64,000 nt of DNA from Streptomyces sp. RB17. Its GTDB lineage: Bacteria > Actinomycetota > Actinomycetes > Streptomycetales > Streptomycetaceae. Every line of letters starts with the position of its first letter. Position 1 is the first letter of the stretch. Location: contig NZ_WEGL01000003.1 in NCBI RefSeq assembly GCF_009604455.1, positions 372,001 through 436,000 of the forward strand, in the 5' to 3' direction. This document shows, piece by piece, positions 34,712-43,725 of this stretch. Position numbers and translations under genes: made by a program. Below the pieces are notes generated by a model. The model had not been told where the DNA came from, searched no databases, and saw only the letters and a list, made by a program, of their open reading frames with translations.

Positions 34712-37700
34712 TCACTTGCCGAAGTACGCGTCGTAGATCGTGATCTCCGACGTGTCGCCCTTCCTGTCGGTGATCTTGGAGCGGAACGAGACGGACTTGC
34801 CCTTCGCCGGGTTCTTCACGGTGATCCTGCCGTTCCGGACGTCGACCTTGGTGAAGGTCTTGCCGTCGTAGGAGACGTACACCGCGAGGGACTTCAGGTC
34901 GCCGCCGGCGGCCGAGCCCTCGACGGTGACCGGGAAGGTGACCGTCCGGCCGGCCGTGACCCGGCTGTCCAGGTCGGTCGTGGCGCCGTAGTGCAGGACG
35001 GAGGCCGGGAGCTGTACGGCGGTGCCGGACTCCTTCTTGGAGCGGAAGGTCCAGGTCGCGTCGATCCGCGAGGAGGCCCGGGCGACCTGCGCCGAGCGCC
35101 TGACCGAGGTGGTCAGCCGGTACGCGGCGTCACCGGCCGGGACCTTGAAGGTCGCGTCGCCGAACAGCGGGTCCTCGGTGGAGCCGACCTTGGTGCCGTC
35201 CCGGTACAGGGTCGTGTGCACCGAGGTGAACTCCGAGTACCCGGCGTGCCTGCCGGAGTCGGCGAACAGCGGCAGCGAACCGTAGATCTCGTTGCCGTTG
35301 CGGAACAGCCCGAGGTCCTTGTCGACGTGCGGGCCGAAGACCGCGGTGTTGACCGTCCTCGTGTAGCTGTGGCCGGCCTTGAAGGAGGACTGGCCGAGGG
35401 TGTAGCCCGCGTCCTGGACCGGGAAGCCGTCCTGGTCGCGCCCGCCGTACTGGCTGAAGTCGAGGTCCCACAGGACGCCGCCGACCGCGGACACGTGCAG
35501 GGTGCGGGTGCCGGGCAGCTGCTGCGGGATGTCGACGGAGGAGGCGCCGGAGCTGCCGGGCAGCCAGCCGGTCGCGGCGATCGAACCGGTCTTGCCGCTC
35601 GCGGCGGCACCGAGCCGGGCCTTGACAGTGGCCAGCTCGCTCGCCTTCCAGTGCTTGGTGTAGCCGGTGGCGAGCTGCCTGACCGGGCCGCCGGAGGTGA
35701 CGTCGTACTCCTCGCTCGTGCCCTTGCTCCAGTGCCCGTCCCACTGCTGGAACAGCTCGCCGGCGGGCAGCCGCGGGCCCAGGTGGGCGGTGCGGAAGTT
35801 CTTGTACGAGTCCAGGAACCAGTTGTAGCTGTACCAGCCGTCGTCGAGCGTCAGGGTGTACCCCGGCGCGGCGAACTCCGATTTCACGCCGGAGGCCGGG
35901 ACGGTGACGTCCACCGGCTTGGCCTTGCGTGCGTCGATCGTGACGGTCTGCTTCTTGGAGACGGTCAGCTTCGGCGCGGCGATCCAGTCGGTGCCCTTGG
36001 TGCCGTTCTTGTCCACGAAGACGGCGGAGTTGAGGATGTACGTGCCCTTGGGCGCGCGCACCTTCACCGTGCCGGACTTGTCGTACGGGCTCAGCTCGGT
36101 GCCGCTCGCCAGACCGGACACACCGCTGAGGTCGGCGGTGTAGTACGGGGCCGGCCTGCCGTCACGGCCGATCACCTTCAGCGTGATGTCGTACGACTCC
36201 ACCTCGCGCTGCACCGCGGCGGCCGTGCGGACACTCTGGCCGGCGCCGGTCGCGGTGACGTACGCGGAGTAGGCGCCGTCGAGGGTGCCGCCCAGCTTGG
36301 TGTCGACCGTGAGGCCGACGGAGGCCTTGCCGTGCGCGGGGACCGTCAGTTCGGTCGCGGCGAGCTTGAAGAAGCCCGACGGGGCCGCATGGCCCTTGGG
36401 GTCGAGGGCGGTGCTGCTCAGGGTGAGCGTGACGTCCTTGTCGCCGAGGTTGCGGTACGTCACCTTCCTGGTGACCGGCTTGTCGTCGGTGTGCGGCCAC
36501 TGCTGCATCCCGAAGTTCACCGAGACCGGGTCGGCGATCACGGTCTGCCGGTAGGCCCTGTCCACCGCGATACGGCCCGAACCCTGCTGGTACGGCGTGT
36601 AGTTGCCGCCCTTGGCGGAGCCGGTCAGCGCGCCCTTCAGCTCGGCGTAGCCCCAGTCGGGGTGCTCCTGCTTGAGGATCGCGGCGGCGCCGGCGACATG
36701 CGGGGTGGCCATCGAGGTGCCGGAGATGGTCAGGTAGCCCTCGGGCTTCTCGCCGACCTCCTTGTCGATGACGCTGCCCTTGGCCGCGGCGGCGGTGATG
36801 TCCACGCCGGGCGCGGTGACGTCGGGCTTGATGGCGCCGTCGCCGAGGCGCGGGCCGGTGGAGGAGAAGTCGGCGAGCTTGTCCTTCTTGTCGACGGCAC
36901 CGACGGTGAGCGCGGCGTCCGCGCTGCCCGGTGAACCGATCGACTGCGGCCCGTCGTTGCCCGCGGCGATCGCGAACAGGATGCCCTTGGTCGCGGACAG
37001 CTTGTTGACCTCGGCCTCGAGCGGGTCGATGCCGGGGCTGTCGTAGCCGCCGAGGCTGAGGTTGACGACGGAGGCGCCCTGCTGGGCCGCCCACTCCATG
37101 CCGGCGAGGATGCCGGAGTCGTCACCGGAGCCGGTGTCGTCCAGGACCTTGCCGTTGAGGATCTCGGCGTCCGGGGCGACACCCTTGTACTTGCCGCCCG
37201 ACTTGGCGCCGGTGCCCGCCACGATGGAGGCGACGTGGGTGCCGTGGCCGTAGTGGTCGGTGGCGTCGGCGGCGCCGGAGAAGTTCCTGGACGCGATCAC
37301 CTGGTCCTTGAGGTCCGGGTGGCTGGTGTCCACACCGGTGTCCAGGACGGCGACCTTCACGCCCTTGCCGGTGTAGCCGGCCTTCCAGGCGACCGGGGCG
37401 CCGATCTGCGGCACGGACTTGTCGAGGGAGGCCTTGCGGACGCCGTCGAGCCAGACGTGCGCGATGCCGGAGGCGGTGGTGTTCCCGTCGGTGACGGCGT
37501 GCCAGAGCGCGGCGGTGTCCTCGACCGGCGTCTGCACGGCGTCGGCGTCGAGGGCCGCGAGGCTGCGGCGCAGATGGCCGGCGCTACGGACGTCCGCCTT
37601 GGCGGTCCGGGCGGAGCCGTTGTACCCGACGATGACCTTCAGGCCGTTCTTCTGGGCCCGGCGGTTCGCCGCCTTGTTCAGCTCGGTGACGTCGAACAGG

Positions 37701-38023
37701 CGTTGGTCCAGCTTGCCGGAGGCGATCAGGTGGGCCGCGTCGACCGGGACGACCAGCGTGTGGCCCTCGGTCCTGCGGACCTGGACGGGTATGTGCTCGC
37801 GGCCCTTGGCCCGCTGGAGGCCGACGATCCGGCCCTTGGCGTCGAGGGCGACGCGGTCACCGGTGATGAGCGTGACATGGGTCTTCGCTGTGAGCGCGGA
37901 GGCGGCGGCCGGGCTGCGCTCCGCGGGCTTCGCCGACGCCGGGCTGGTCATACCCGCTGCGAGGGCGACGGCTGCGGCCGTGGCCACACCGGCCGCAGCA
38001 GCTCTTTTCACTTGTCTGCGCAA
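34712..38023 (-). CDS. Secreted subtilisin-like (S8) serine protease
   Basis: An 1103-aa exported protease. A signal peptide (about 1-31, ending ASA) and an inhibitor-like propeptide (about 45-150) precede the S8 domain. The triad is Asp228 (VAVLDTGVDTSHPD), His260 (GHGTHVAS) and Ser437 (SGTSMATPHVAG), with oxyanion Asn356 (AAGNDGP). No protease-associated insert is evident. A long C-terminal region (about 500-1103) is beta-rich and repetitive, probably several Ig/Fn-like domains for substrate or wall binding. Such enzymes are common in Streptomyces secretomes and degrade extracellular protein. The gene is monocistronic. Confidence 0.95.
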   Translation of the reverse strand: MRRQVKRAAAAGVATAAAVALAAGMTSPASAKPAERSPAAASALTAKTHVTLITGDRVALDAKGRIVGLQRAKGREHIPVQVRRTEGHTLVVPVDAAHLIASGKLDQRLFDVTELNKAANRRAQKNGLKVIVGYNGSARTAKADVRSAGHLRRSLAALDADAVQTPVEDTAALWHAVTDGNTTASGIAHVWLDGVRKASLDKSVPQIGAPVAWKAGYTGKGVKVAVLDTGVDTSHPDLKDQVIASRNFSGAADATDHYGHGTHVASIVAGTGAKSGGKYKGVAPDAEILNGKVLDDTGSGDDSGILAGMEWAAQQGASVVNLSLGGYDSPGIDPLEAEVNKLSATKGILFAIAAGNDGPQSIGSPGSADAALTVGAVDKKDKLADFSSTGPRLGDGAIKPDVTAPGVDITAAAAKGSVIDKEVGEKPEGYLTISGTSMATPHVAGAAAILKQEHPDWGYAELKGALTGSAKGGNYTPYQQGSGRIAVDRAYRQTVIADPVSVNFGMQQWPHTDDKPVTRKVTYRNLGDKDVTLTLSSTALDPKGHAAPSGFFKLAATELTVPAHGKASVGLTVDTKLGGTLDGAYSAYVTATGAGQSVRTAAAVQREVESYDITLKVIGRDGRPAPYYTADLSGVSGLASGTELSPYDKSGTVKVRAPKGTYILNSAVFVDKNGTKGTDWIAAPKLTVSKKQTVTIDARKAKPVDVTVPASGVKSEFAAPGYTLTLDDGWYSYNWFLDSYKNFRTAHLGPRLPAGELFQQWDGHWSKGTSEEYDVTSGGPVRQLATGYTKHWKASELATVKARLGAAASGKTGSIAATGWLPGSSGASSVDIPQQLPGTRTLHVSAVGGVLWDLDFSQYGGRDQDGFPVQDAGYTLGQSSFKAGHSYTRTVNTAVFGPHVDKDLGLFRNGNEIYGSLPLFADSGRHAGYSEFTSVHTTLYRDGTKVGSTEDPLFGDATFKVPAGDAAYRLTTSVRRSAQVARASSRIDATWTFRSKKESGTAVQLPASVLHYGATTDLDSRVTAGRTVTFPVTVEGSAAGGDLKSLAVYVSYDGKTFTKVDVRNGRITVKNPAKGKSVSFRSKITDRKGDTSEITIYDAYFGK

Positions 38024-38252
38024 GATCTCCCCCTGGAGATGAGGTACCGGGCGAATTCCCCGTTCACCCGGCCGGGGGTGGTCTCGTACGCATATACGTC
38101 GCCCCCCGGATCACGCAGTATGCCGGGGGGCGATCAGACGGCTCAATGGATGAGAGGACGGTAAGAAGGAGCGACGGGAAACTGTTACGCCGTGGCCGGG
38201 ACACCGTTACACAACCGCGAAGTGCGGTGACTGCGAACGGCGTTGTGGACCG

Positions 38253-38936
38253 TCAGGCGCCCGCGTTCTCCCTCACAGTGATCCTTCCCTTGCGGATGGT
38301 GGCCACCCGCGGGGCCTTCTTCGCGATCGAGGAGTCGTGGGTGACCATGATGAAGGTCAGCCCGTGCTCCTTCCACAGGCGTTCGAGTACGTCCATGATC
38401 TCGTCCCGCATGCCCTCGTCGAGGTTGCCGGTCGGTTCGTCGGCGAGCAGCACCTTGGGCTTCTTCACCACGGCCCGGGCGATGGCGACGCGCTGCTGCT
38501 GCCCTCCGGACATCTCGCCGGGGAGGTGGGAGAGGCGTTCACCGAGGCCGACGGACTTCAGTGCGTCGGCGGCGAGTTCGCGGCGTTCCTTGACCTTGAT
38601 GCCGAGGGGGACGAGGGCCGTCTCCACGTTCTCCTGGGCGGTGAGGGTCGGGATGAGGTTGAAGGACTGGAAGACGAAGCCGATGTTCTCGCTGCGGACT
38701 CGTGTCAGCCGGGCCTCACTGAGCTTGGCCAGGTCGATGCCGTCCAGGACGACTTCGCCGGAGGTGGGGCGGTCCAGGCCGCCGAGCATCTGCAGGAGGG
38801 TGGACTTTCCGCCGCCGGTGGGTCCTTGGATCACCAGTCGGTCGCCGTCGCCGATGACGAGATCGACTCCGTCGAGGGCGTCGACGGTGTCCTTGCCTCG
38901 GGTATAGCGCTTGGTCACGTTTCTGAGGTCGTACAT
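38253..38936 (-). CDS. MacB/LolD-type ABC transporter ATP-binding protein
   Basis: A 227-aa ATPase with Walker A IQGPTGGGKST (Gly-rich variant), Q-loop FVFQSFNLIPTLTAQENV, signature MSGGQQQRVAIARA, Walker B VLLADEPTGNLD and H-loop VTHDSSIA. It is the partner of the FtsX-like permease 50 bp upstream and follows it in the same operon. The class couples ATP use to mechanical work or export of peptides, lipids or antibiotics rather than import. The 229-bp stretch to the subtilase start contains no gene. Confidence 0.93.
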   Translation of the reverse strand: MYDLRNVTKRYTRGKDTVDALDGVDLVIGDGDRLVIQGPTGGGKSTLLQMLGGLDRPTSGEVVLDGIDLAKLSEARLTRVRSENIGFVFQSFNLIPTLTAQENVETALVPLGIKVKERRELAADALKSVGLGERLSHLPGEMSGGQQQRVAIARAVVKKPKVLLADEPTGNLDEGMRDEIMDVLERLWKEHGLTFIMVTHDSSIAKKAPRVATIRKGRITVRENAGA

Positions 38937-38986
38937 GGGGGCTCCTGGGGAGGGTTCGGGGTGGTGCGCTTCAGGGCCGGCTTCGG

Positions 38987-40450
38987 CTACTCGACTCGGC
39001 GCAGCGCGTCCGCCGGACGGAGCCTCGACGCGCGCCAGCCGCCGAACGCGCCGGCGATGAGCCCACCGGCCACCGCGAGGCCCACCGCCAGGGCGATCGT
39101 CGTCAGGCTCACCGGTGCCGTGAGGGCCACCTCGAGGGTCTTGGCCGCGCTTCGCCCCGGCCCGCCGAATCCGCCACCGCCCGCCGGTCCCCCGCCGAAG
39201 CCGCCACCGCCGCCCCCGCCGCCGCCCAGCTGGGCCTGCAGCGTCGGGCTGATCGCCGTGACGGCGTACGCGCCCGCGAGCCCCAGGGCGATGCCGAGCG
39301 CGCCGCCGACCAATCCGTTGACGACGGCCTCGCCGACCACCTGCCGGGTCACCCGGCCCGACTTCCAGCCCAGCGCCTTCAGCGTGCCGAACTCACGGAC
39401 GCGGCGGGAGACCGCGGAGGAGGTCAGCAGGCCCGCGACCAGGAACGCGGCCACCAGCACCGCGATGGACAGCCACTTGCCGACCTTGGTGGCGAGGGAG
39501 GAGGCGGTGGACAGCGAGCCGGAGACCGTCTTCGCCAGGTCGGAGGAGGTGGTGACCGTCGTACCGGAGACGTTCTTCTGGATGGCGCTCTTGACGGAGT
39601 CGATCTTCTGGGAGTCGGTCGCCTTGACGTAGATCGTGGTGACCTTGTCCTTGTTGTCGCTGAGCGTCTGCGCCTGCTTCAGCGGGACGTAGAGGTTGGC
39701 CGCCGCGTCGCCGCTGTTCGCGGTCGCGATGCCGATCACCTGGTACTTGACGTTCTTGATGGTGACCGTGCTGCCGACCTTCAGCTTCTTCTCCTTGGCG
39801 TACGCCGAGTCGGCGACGGCGACCTTGGCATCGGTCTCGGTGGTCCTGAAGGCACGGCCGCTGGTGATCTTCGAGGAGGTCAGCGGGCCGAGCGCCGGCC
39901 GGGTGACGTCGGTGCCGTAGACCGAGTACTGGTTGACGTCGAAGTCGGCGCCGCCGCCGACGACTTTGCCCTGCGGGGACTGGCCGCCCTGGCGCCCGAA
40001 CTGCTTGCCGCCGCCGCTGCCGTCCTGCTGGAACTTGCCGCGGGTGAACTGGCCGTCGACCTTCACCACGCGCAGGCTCAGACCGCCGACGGCGGACGAG
40101 ACGCCCTGCTGGTCCGCGACCTTGGTGACCGTCGAGGTGGGCAGGGTGGTGAAGCCCTGCGCCATGACCAGGTCGTTGCTCTGCGACGAGTCGTCGCCGG
40201 AGCCCTTGGCGTCGAACTTGAAGTGCGGCCTCTGGGCGCCGGAGCCGTCCGGGCTCGCCGCCTTGGTGACGGTCATGTCCGTACCGAGGCCGTACAACGA
40301 CTGCAGGACCTTGTCCTGGGCCTTCCCCATGCCGCTGGACACGGAGTTGACCACGATGACCAGCGCGATGCCGAGCGCGAGGCCGGAGGCGACGACGAGG
40401 GCCGCCTTTCTGCGGCGGCGCAGTTCGCGCCTCAGGTAGGTGAAGAACAT
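38987..40450 (-). CDS. MacB/FtsX-type ABC permease with Gly-rich loop
   Basis: A 487-aa membrane protein. An N-terminal helix after FFTYLRRELRRRRKAALVV, a large extracytoplasmic MacB periplasmic-core-like domain (about 50-330), then three FtsX helices (from LSIAVLVAAFLVAGLLTSSAVSRRVREFGTLKALGW). Between the second and third helix an outside loop carries a long run of glycines with Phe and Pro, absent from typical family members. The periplasmic domain also has a Gly/Gln/Lys-rich low-complexity insert near residue 150. ATG at 40450; an upstream extension to 40531 lacks a ribosome site. Confidence 0.9.
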   Translation of the reverse strand: MFFTYLRRELRRRRKAALVVASGLALGIALVIVVNSVSSGMGKAQDKVLQSLYGLGTDMTVTKAASPDGSGAQRPHFKFDAKGSGDDSSQSNDLVMAQGFTTLPTSTVTKVADQQGVSSAVGGLSLRVVKVDGQFTRGKFQQDGSGGGKQFGRQGGQSPQGKVVGGGADFDVNQYSVYGTDVTRPALGPLTSSKITSGRAFRTTETDAKVAVADSAYAKEKKLKVGSTVTIKNVKYQVIGIATANSGDAAANLYVPLKQAQTLSDNKDKVTTIYVKATDSQKIDSVKSAIQKNVSGTTVTTSSDLAKTVSGSLSTASSLATKVGKWLSIAVLVAAFLVAGLLTSSAVSRRVREFGTLKALGWKSGRVTRQVVGEAVVNGLVGGALGIALGLAGAYAVTAISPTLQAQLGGGGGGGGGFGGGPAGGGGFGGPGRSAAKTLEVALTAPVSLTTIALAVGLAVAGGLIAGAFGGWRASRLRPADALRRVE

Positions 40451-40558
40451 GGCCCGCAAGCTAGGGACGGACCGTGACGGCACCCTAAGGCCGGCATAAG
40501 AGATGGATGAGAAGGCTGTTCCTGCGCCCATGAAGCGCCCGGAGAGGGCTCAGAAACG

Positions 40559-40587
40559 CCGGTGCCGCCCTCGGAGGGCGGCACCGG
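40559..40587 (-). terminator. Terminator of the L,D-transpeptidase gene
   Basis: Perfect 13-bp stem CCGGTGCCGCCCT / AGGGCGGCACCGG with a 3-nt loop, 19 bp after the stop codon. Confidence 0.85.
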
Positions 40588-40605
40588 GAAGCTGTGGGGG
40601 AACCG

Positions 40606-41853
40606 TCAGACGGCCGAACCGGCCTTCCACTGGGCCCAGTCCATGTTCCAGCCGTTGAGGCCGTTGTCCGGGGCGACGGTCTTGTCGCCGGTGTTCTGGA
40701 CGACCACGACGTCACCGATCAGCGAGTGCTCGTAGAACCACGCGGCCGGGGTGCTCGGGTCGCCGGCGCCCTTGGCGTCCTGCAGGCCGACGCAGCCGTG
40801 GCTGGTGTTGACGCTGCCGAAGACGGACGGCGCGCCCCAGTAGTTGCCGTGGATGAAGGTGCCGGAGGTGGTCAGGCGCATGGCGTGCGGCACGTCCTTG
40901 ATGTCGTACTCGCCCTTGCCGTCGGAGTCCTTGAAACCGACGGTCGCGCCGTTCATGCGGGTCTGCTTGAACTTCTCCGAGATCACCATCTGGCCCTCGT
41001 AGGTGGTGTGCTCGGGGGCGCCGGCGGAGACCGGGATGGTCTTGACGACCTTGCCGTCCTGCGTGACCTTCATCTGCTTGGTCTTCGCGTCGACGTAGGA
41101 GACCTGGTTGCGGCCGATGTGGAAGGTGACCGTCTTCTGCTGGACGCCGGTGACGCCGGGCGCGCCCTGGACGCCGTCGAGCGCGAGCTTCAGGGTGACG
41201 GTGGAGCCTTCCTTCCAGTACTGCTCCGGGCGGCAGTCCATGCGGTTGGCGTTGAACCAGTGGCAGGCGACCTCCTGGCCGCTGCTGGAGGCCACCGTGA
41301 CGCCCTTCTGCACGGCCGCCTTGTTGGTGATCGCCTTGTCGAAGTTGATCGAGACCGGCATCCCGACGCCGACCGTGGAGCCGTCGTCCGGGGTGAAGGT
41401 GCCGATGAAGCTGTTGGCCGGGGAGACGGTGGTGAAGGACGCGTTCTCGTTGGCTATGCGGCCCTGGGTGTCCTTGGCCTCCGCGGCGACCTTGTAGGTC
41501 GTGGAGCGCTGCAGCTGGACGGTGGGCTTCCAGCTCTTCTTGTCGGCGGAGAGCTGACCGGCGACGGCCCTGCCGTCCTCGGTGGTCATCGTGACGCCGG
41601 TGAGCGTGCCCTTGCTGACCGTGACGGCGGCGGAGTTGTTGATGGACGCGTTGTCGGAACCGTCCTTCGGCGTGATCGTGATCTGCGCCTCGGAGGACTT
41701 CTTCGCGGCCGCCGCGTCGGCCTGAGCCTGCGAGGATTCCCCCTTGTCGGACGCCTTGGCCTTGCTGCCGCCGGAACAGCCCGTGAGGGCCAGGACACCA
41801 CCGAGCAGTGCGGACGCGGCCATCAGGCCCTTGCGCCGCTTACTGTCCGTCAT
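40606..41853 (-). CDS. Lipoprotein L,D-transpeptidase (YkuD, Ig-like domains)
   Basis: A 415-aa cell-wall enzyme making 3-3 peptidoglycan crosslinks. The lipoprotein signal ends LTGC with lipidated Cys26. An acidic/Ala-rich linker follows, then two Ig-like domains (about 55-145 and 147-245) as in mycobacterial LdtMt2. The YkuD domain spans about 248-385 with FIHGNYW (His335) and the catalytic SHGCVGL (Cys354). A C-terminal extension ends NGWNMDWAQWKAG. GGAGAAG precedes the ATG at 41853; an ATG at 41868 is possible. A strong terminator follows. Confidence 0.95.
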   Translation of the reverse strand: MTDSKRRKGLMAASALLGGVLALTGCSGGSKAKASDKGESSQAQADAAAAKKSSEAQITITPKDGSDNASINNSAAVTVSKGTLTGVTMTTEDGRAVAGQLSADKKSWKPTVQLQRSTTYKVAAEAKDTQGRIANENASFTTVSPANSFIGTFTPDDGSTVGVGMPVSINFDKAITNKAAVQKGVTVASSSGQEVACHWFNANRMDCRPEQYWKEGSTVTLKLALDGVQGAPGVTGVQQKTVTFHIGRNQVSYVDAKTKQMKVTQDGKVVKTIPVSAGAPEHTTYEGQMVISEKFKQTRMNGATVGFKDSDGKGEYDIKDVPHAMRLTTSGTFIHGNYWGAPSVFGSVNTSHGCVGLQDAKGAGDPSTPAAWFYEHSLIGDVVVVQNTGDKTVAPDNGLNGWNMDWAQWKAGSAV

Positions 41854-42026
41854 CACACGCTTCTCCATCGTCGCCGATCGCCGAAAAACCCCAAGATCCC
41901 CCGTAAGAACCTTCAACGCCACGGCCGTGCCGTCCCGTTCCAGATCCTCTGGATCTGTGGGGCACACCACGTCCGCGGTGCGCGGGTGGTGCGAGGGTCG
42001 GTCCGTGCGTCCCCCTGGGACGACGA

Positions 42027-42056
42027 AACCCCGGACGGCGGTTGCCGTCCGGGGTT
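42027..42056 (-). terminator. Hairpin after the acidic conserved protein gene
   Basis: Perfect 13-bp stem AACCCCGGACGGC / GCCGTCCGGGGTT with loop GGTT, 18 bp after the stop at 42075. Confidence 0.8.
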
Positions 42057-42074
42057 GCAGGTGCCCCGAAACGC

Positions 42075-42422
42075 TCAGCCGATGCCGTCCTCTTCTTCTT
42101 CGTCGCCCTCCCCATCTTCCTCATCCAGGTCCCAGTCCGGCGAGTCCGGGTCGTAGTCGATCCGCTCACTCGACCAGGACGCCTGCTGGAGCTCCACCCC
42201 GGGCACCTCGCTGACCAGGTCGAACGGGTCCACCAGATACGCCAGGGCCTCCGCGGTGTCTTCCGTCACAGCGGCCTCGGCCTGGGCCCGCTCCGACGCC
42301 GGCAGCTCCGGATCGGTGGCGAGCCGGCGCAGCGCGGCCTTGCCGACCGCGTCCTCGTCCTGCACCTCGAGGACCAGCTCCACCCGAAGCCGCACAAAAC
42401 GTGATGTGTCTTCAGCACTCAT
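42075..42422 (-). CDS. Acidic conserved actinobacterial protein
   Basis: A 115-aa soluble protein with no membrane segment. The N-terminal part (FVRLRVELVLEVQDEDAVGKAALRRL) resembles a small alpha/beta domain. The C-terminus is very acidic (SPDWDLDEEDGEGDEEEEDG). I know no function. It is divergent from the LAxTG gene with a 109-bp spacer and has no clear ribosome-binding site. Confidence 0.75.
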   Translation of the reverse strand: MSAEDTSRFVRLRVELVLEVQDEDAVGKAALRRLATDPELPASERAQAEAAVTEDTAEALAYLVDPFDLVSEVPGVELQQASWSSERIDYDPDSPDWDLDEEDGEGDEEEEDGIG

Positions 42423-42531
42423 GGCGGGAGCGTACGACTGAAACCTCCCGTGACTTTCCCGTGACCCGCGACTTTCACTAACATCACTGCCCACGGCCAA
42501 TTCGCCAGCGTCACAAGGGGATCGATATTCC

Positions 42532-42855
42532 GTGTCATCCGCTCGCCGTCCGCTGCTGACCGCCACCGCGGCGGCCACTCTGCTGTGCGCCCTGTGGTTC
42601 GTCCCGTCCGCGAACGCGTCGCAGGACTCCTCCGGCAGAGCGGGCACGGACGCCTCCGCCACACACCTGACCCAGCAGGCCAGGGCGGTGTCGCAGGCGA
42701 CCGCCGAGACCGCACGGGAGGCGGCGGACGACACCCAGCTCGCCGACACCGGAAGCATCGACACCACGCCGTACGTCGTCGGCGGCACCCTCTTCCTCGG
42801 CGTGGGCGCCGGCTTCGTGGTGTATTCGGTGCGCCGCGAACGCCTGGGCTTTTAA
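42532..42855 (+). CDS. Small LAxTG sortase-substrate surface protein
   Basis: A 107-aa precursor. A signal peptide (about 1-29, ending NASA-like) is followed by a ~45-residue Ala/Thr/Gln-rich exposed segment. A full C-terminal sorting signal follows: LADTG, the hydrophobic helix YVVGGTLFLGVGAGFVVY, and the basic tail RRERLGF. LAxTG is the motif used by class E sortases of high-GC Gram-positives, so this peptide should be anchored to the wall. The exposed part is short and has no known domain. No sortase gene is in the window. GTG start. Confidence 0.75.
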   Translation: MSSARRPLLTATAAATLLCALWFVPSANASQDSSGRAGTDASATHLTQQARAVSQATAETAREAADDTQLADTGSIDTTPYVVGGTLFLGVGAGFVVYSVRRERLGF

Positions 42856-42897
42856 TTTCCCTTGACGATCCTTTGACGGTTCCCACATAGTTCGCCC

Positions 42898-43674
42898 ATG
42901 AAGAGATCATCGGGCGTACGGCTGTGCGCCGCAGCGGTTCTTGGTGCACTGTCGTTCGCCCTTGTCACGGGCTGCTCCGGCGGGGGTTCGGGCGGGGACG
43001 CGAAGGACCCGGGCACGGCCGCGAAGGCGCTGAGCGCCGCGGAGTTGAAGAAGCTGATCATCGCCCAGGGCGAGGTGCCCGGGTTCAAGGTGGGGGCGGT
43101 GCCGGCCACCCGGTCCAGGGCCATCACCACCGACAGTGCGTCGTGCCGGCCGCTGGCCCGCGTGATGAGCGGGCTTCCGCCGGTCGACGCGGCGGCCAGG
43201 ACCGACCGTATGGCCATGGAGAACCAGAAGAAGTCCCCCACGGCCAAGCCGACCTCCCTGGACGACCTCGACGAGGGGAAGTTCGAGGAGGCGATGCACA
43301 AGTCCCTGGACCGGGACGTCACCACGGTCACCCTGGCCTCGTACGACGGGGACGGCGCCGAGAAGGCCCTCGCGTCGGTCGCCACCGCCGTCAAGGGCTG
43401 CGCGAACGGCTTCTCCGGCAAGCAGGCCGGCACGACGGCACGGTTCACCAAGGTCGCCGAGGAGAAGGCGACGGGCGCCGGGGACGGGTCGGTGGCGTTC
43501 ACCGCGACCATGGACTCGGACGACGGGGACGCGGCACCCGTCCACGCCGAGGTGGTCCGGCTGGGGAACACCCTCTCGGTCTACTTCACCTCGAACCTGG
43601 GCGCGATGATGGCCAAGAAGACCTACACGGTGTCGCCGGAGGTCGTGAGGGCCCAGCAGGCCAAGCTGAAGTGA
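42898..43674 (+). CDS. Lipoprotein of unknown function
   Basis: A 258-aa lipoprotein: signal peptide with lipobox VTGC (Cys26), a Gly/Ser linker, then an extracytoplasmic domain (about 45-258) of alpha/beta character with Cys pairs (ASCRPL, KGCANGF). It resembles Streptomyces secreted proteins sometimes compared with PknH-like sensor or LpqN-type domains, but I cannot assign it. It lies 42 bp after the LAxTG gene, so the two may be cotranscribed. Confidence 0.8.
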   Translation: MKRSSGVRLCAAAVLGALSFALVTGCSGGGSGGDAKDPGTAAKALSAAELKKLIIAQGEVPGFKVGAVPATRSRAITTDSASCRPLARVMSGLPPVDAAARTDRMAMENQKKSPTAKPTSLDDLDEGKFEEAMHKSLDRDVTTVTLASYDGDGAEKALASVATAVKGCANGFSGKQAGTTARFTKVAEEKATGAGDGSVAFTATMDSDDGDAAPVHAEVVRLGNTLSVYFTSNLGAMMAKKTYTVSPEVVRAQQAKLK

Positions 43675-43681
43675 CGCGGCG

Positions 43682-43710
43682 ACAGGGCCCCGCACACGGC
43701 AGGGCCCTGT
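43682..43710. terminator. Terminator between convergent lipoprotein gene and hutH
   Basis: Perfect 9-bp stem ACAGGGCCC / GGGCCCTGT with an 11-nt loop. Confidence 0.75.
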
Positions 43711-43725
43711 CCTCGCGCGGAGACG

